Assembly: GCA_022457155.1 (NCBI GenBank)
Contig: JAJGOT010000170.1
Coordinates: forward strand, 652,501 to 716,500
From: Cladopsammia gracilis
Taxonomy: Eukaryota; Cnidaria; Anthozoa; Scleractinia; Dendrophylliidae
Length of the DNA: 64,000 bases
Direction: 5' to 3'
How positions within the stretch are numbered: the stretch's first letter is position 1; each line of letters starts with the position of its first letter. The translations under genes and the position numbers were made by a program. The notes beneath the pieces are model-generated. The model had not been told where the DNA came from and did not search any database. It saw only the letters and a program-made list of their open reading frames with translations. Shown here in pieces: positions 63,566 to 64,000 of this stretch.

Positions 63566-64000
63566 GGTGGCTCCATATTGTTCAGCCCTCTCGTCTTTTG
63601 CATCCCATTACAGCTAGCCCGATGGTGTGGCTAAAAATCTTTTACTTGAAACCAGTAAATCTTTTATTAGTCAACAAAGTGGTATCCAAACGACGTCATC
63701 ATTCGTTGCCATGGCAACGCGAAAAGAGGTCAAAAATACGCTATTTTGGACCATTTGAGGCTAATAACTTATAAACTACACGGTGAAAGTTTTTGTTTTA
63801 GATATATTTTTCTTTAATTGGCAAGAGAAACATTTTAACAATTTTTTAAAAAATTCTGTACATAGAGTTCAGAGCTACCTTAAATTTATGTAAAAATGTC
63901 ATATCTCTGAATCCTATGTGCAGATTGTTTTCAAAATTGGCACAAATGTTTGTTATGTTTATAACACGAAAATATATAAAATCAAAAAATTTCACCGAGC
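63566..64000. mobile_element. Start of another TTAA-flanked repeat, cut by window edge
   Basis: TTAA at 63562-63565 is followed by GGTGGCTCC, the same terminal string as the fold-back element at 31239. The other end is not in the window. No gene is seen in this stretch. Confidence 0.4.

Overview
The window is animal nuclear DNA, most likely from a cnidarian and plausibly an anthozoan. It has an intron-containing TPR gene on the + strand (five recognisable exons between 22566 and 41218), very dense transposon remnants (LINE tails, a DIRS-type reverse transcriptase, TTAA-flanked MITEs, fold-back elements, tRNA-derived SINEs) and two large virus-like Polinton/Maverick (adintovirus-like) elements. 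The host assignment is inference from gene style and transposon families; nothing in the window proves the species.

Layout. (1) 1-16112: an AT-rich Polinton ('element A') running off the left edge and ending at an AGTAGTTATA terminus. It carries a fibre-like protein, packaging ATPase, minor and major capsid candidates, adenain-like protease, a zinc-ribbon/phospholipase A2-like protein, a chromodomain integrase, a VLTF3-like zinc protein and an uninterrupted 1292-residue protein-primed DNA polymerase B. (2) 16113-22455: the DIRS reverse transcriptase into which A inserted, a LINE tail, a SINE pair and a second LINE tail. (3) 22566-41218: TPR-gene exons spread over introns holding a piggyBac-like MITE, a 37-bp tandem array with higher-order structure, a 2-kb fold-back element and a 4.8-kb DNA transposon with a PIN/FEN-like protein. 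(4) 41219-45631: more MITE and LINE debris. (5) 45632-63437: a second, unrelated-looking Polinton-class element ('element B') with a target duplication ATACAAT, encoding a YqaJ/lambda-type exonuclease, VLTF3-like factor, capsid-type proteins, several small membrane proteins, ATPase, integrase and a decayed polymerase B. (6) 63438-64000: host flank and the start of another TTAA-type repeat.

How the genes fit together. Both elements have the parts of a double-stranded DNA virus that integrates: protein-primed replication (PolB), integration (RVE integrase), virion assembly (capsid, ATPase) and a late transcription factor of poxvirus VLTF3 type. Each has its own promoter language. In A, TATAATCT(T)AATAATAAAATG-like strings abut most start codons, and hairpins mark convergent gene ends. 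In B, a CAATTGAAGAAACC box precedes four genes (exonuclease, VLTF3-like factor, a small ORF and PolB), while a TATATA box lies 3-25 nt before nearly every ATG and has often expanded into (TA)n arrays. Both elements end in an inverted pair of their terminal sequence beginning AGTAGT, an unusual terminus that recurs in two divergent elements. A looks young (PolB, integrase, capsid and ATPase frames open, a few frameshifts elsewhere); B is older, with stops or frameshifts in PolB, the capsid gene, the ATPase and others.
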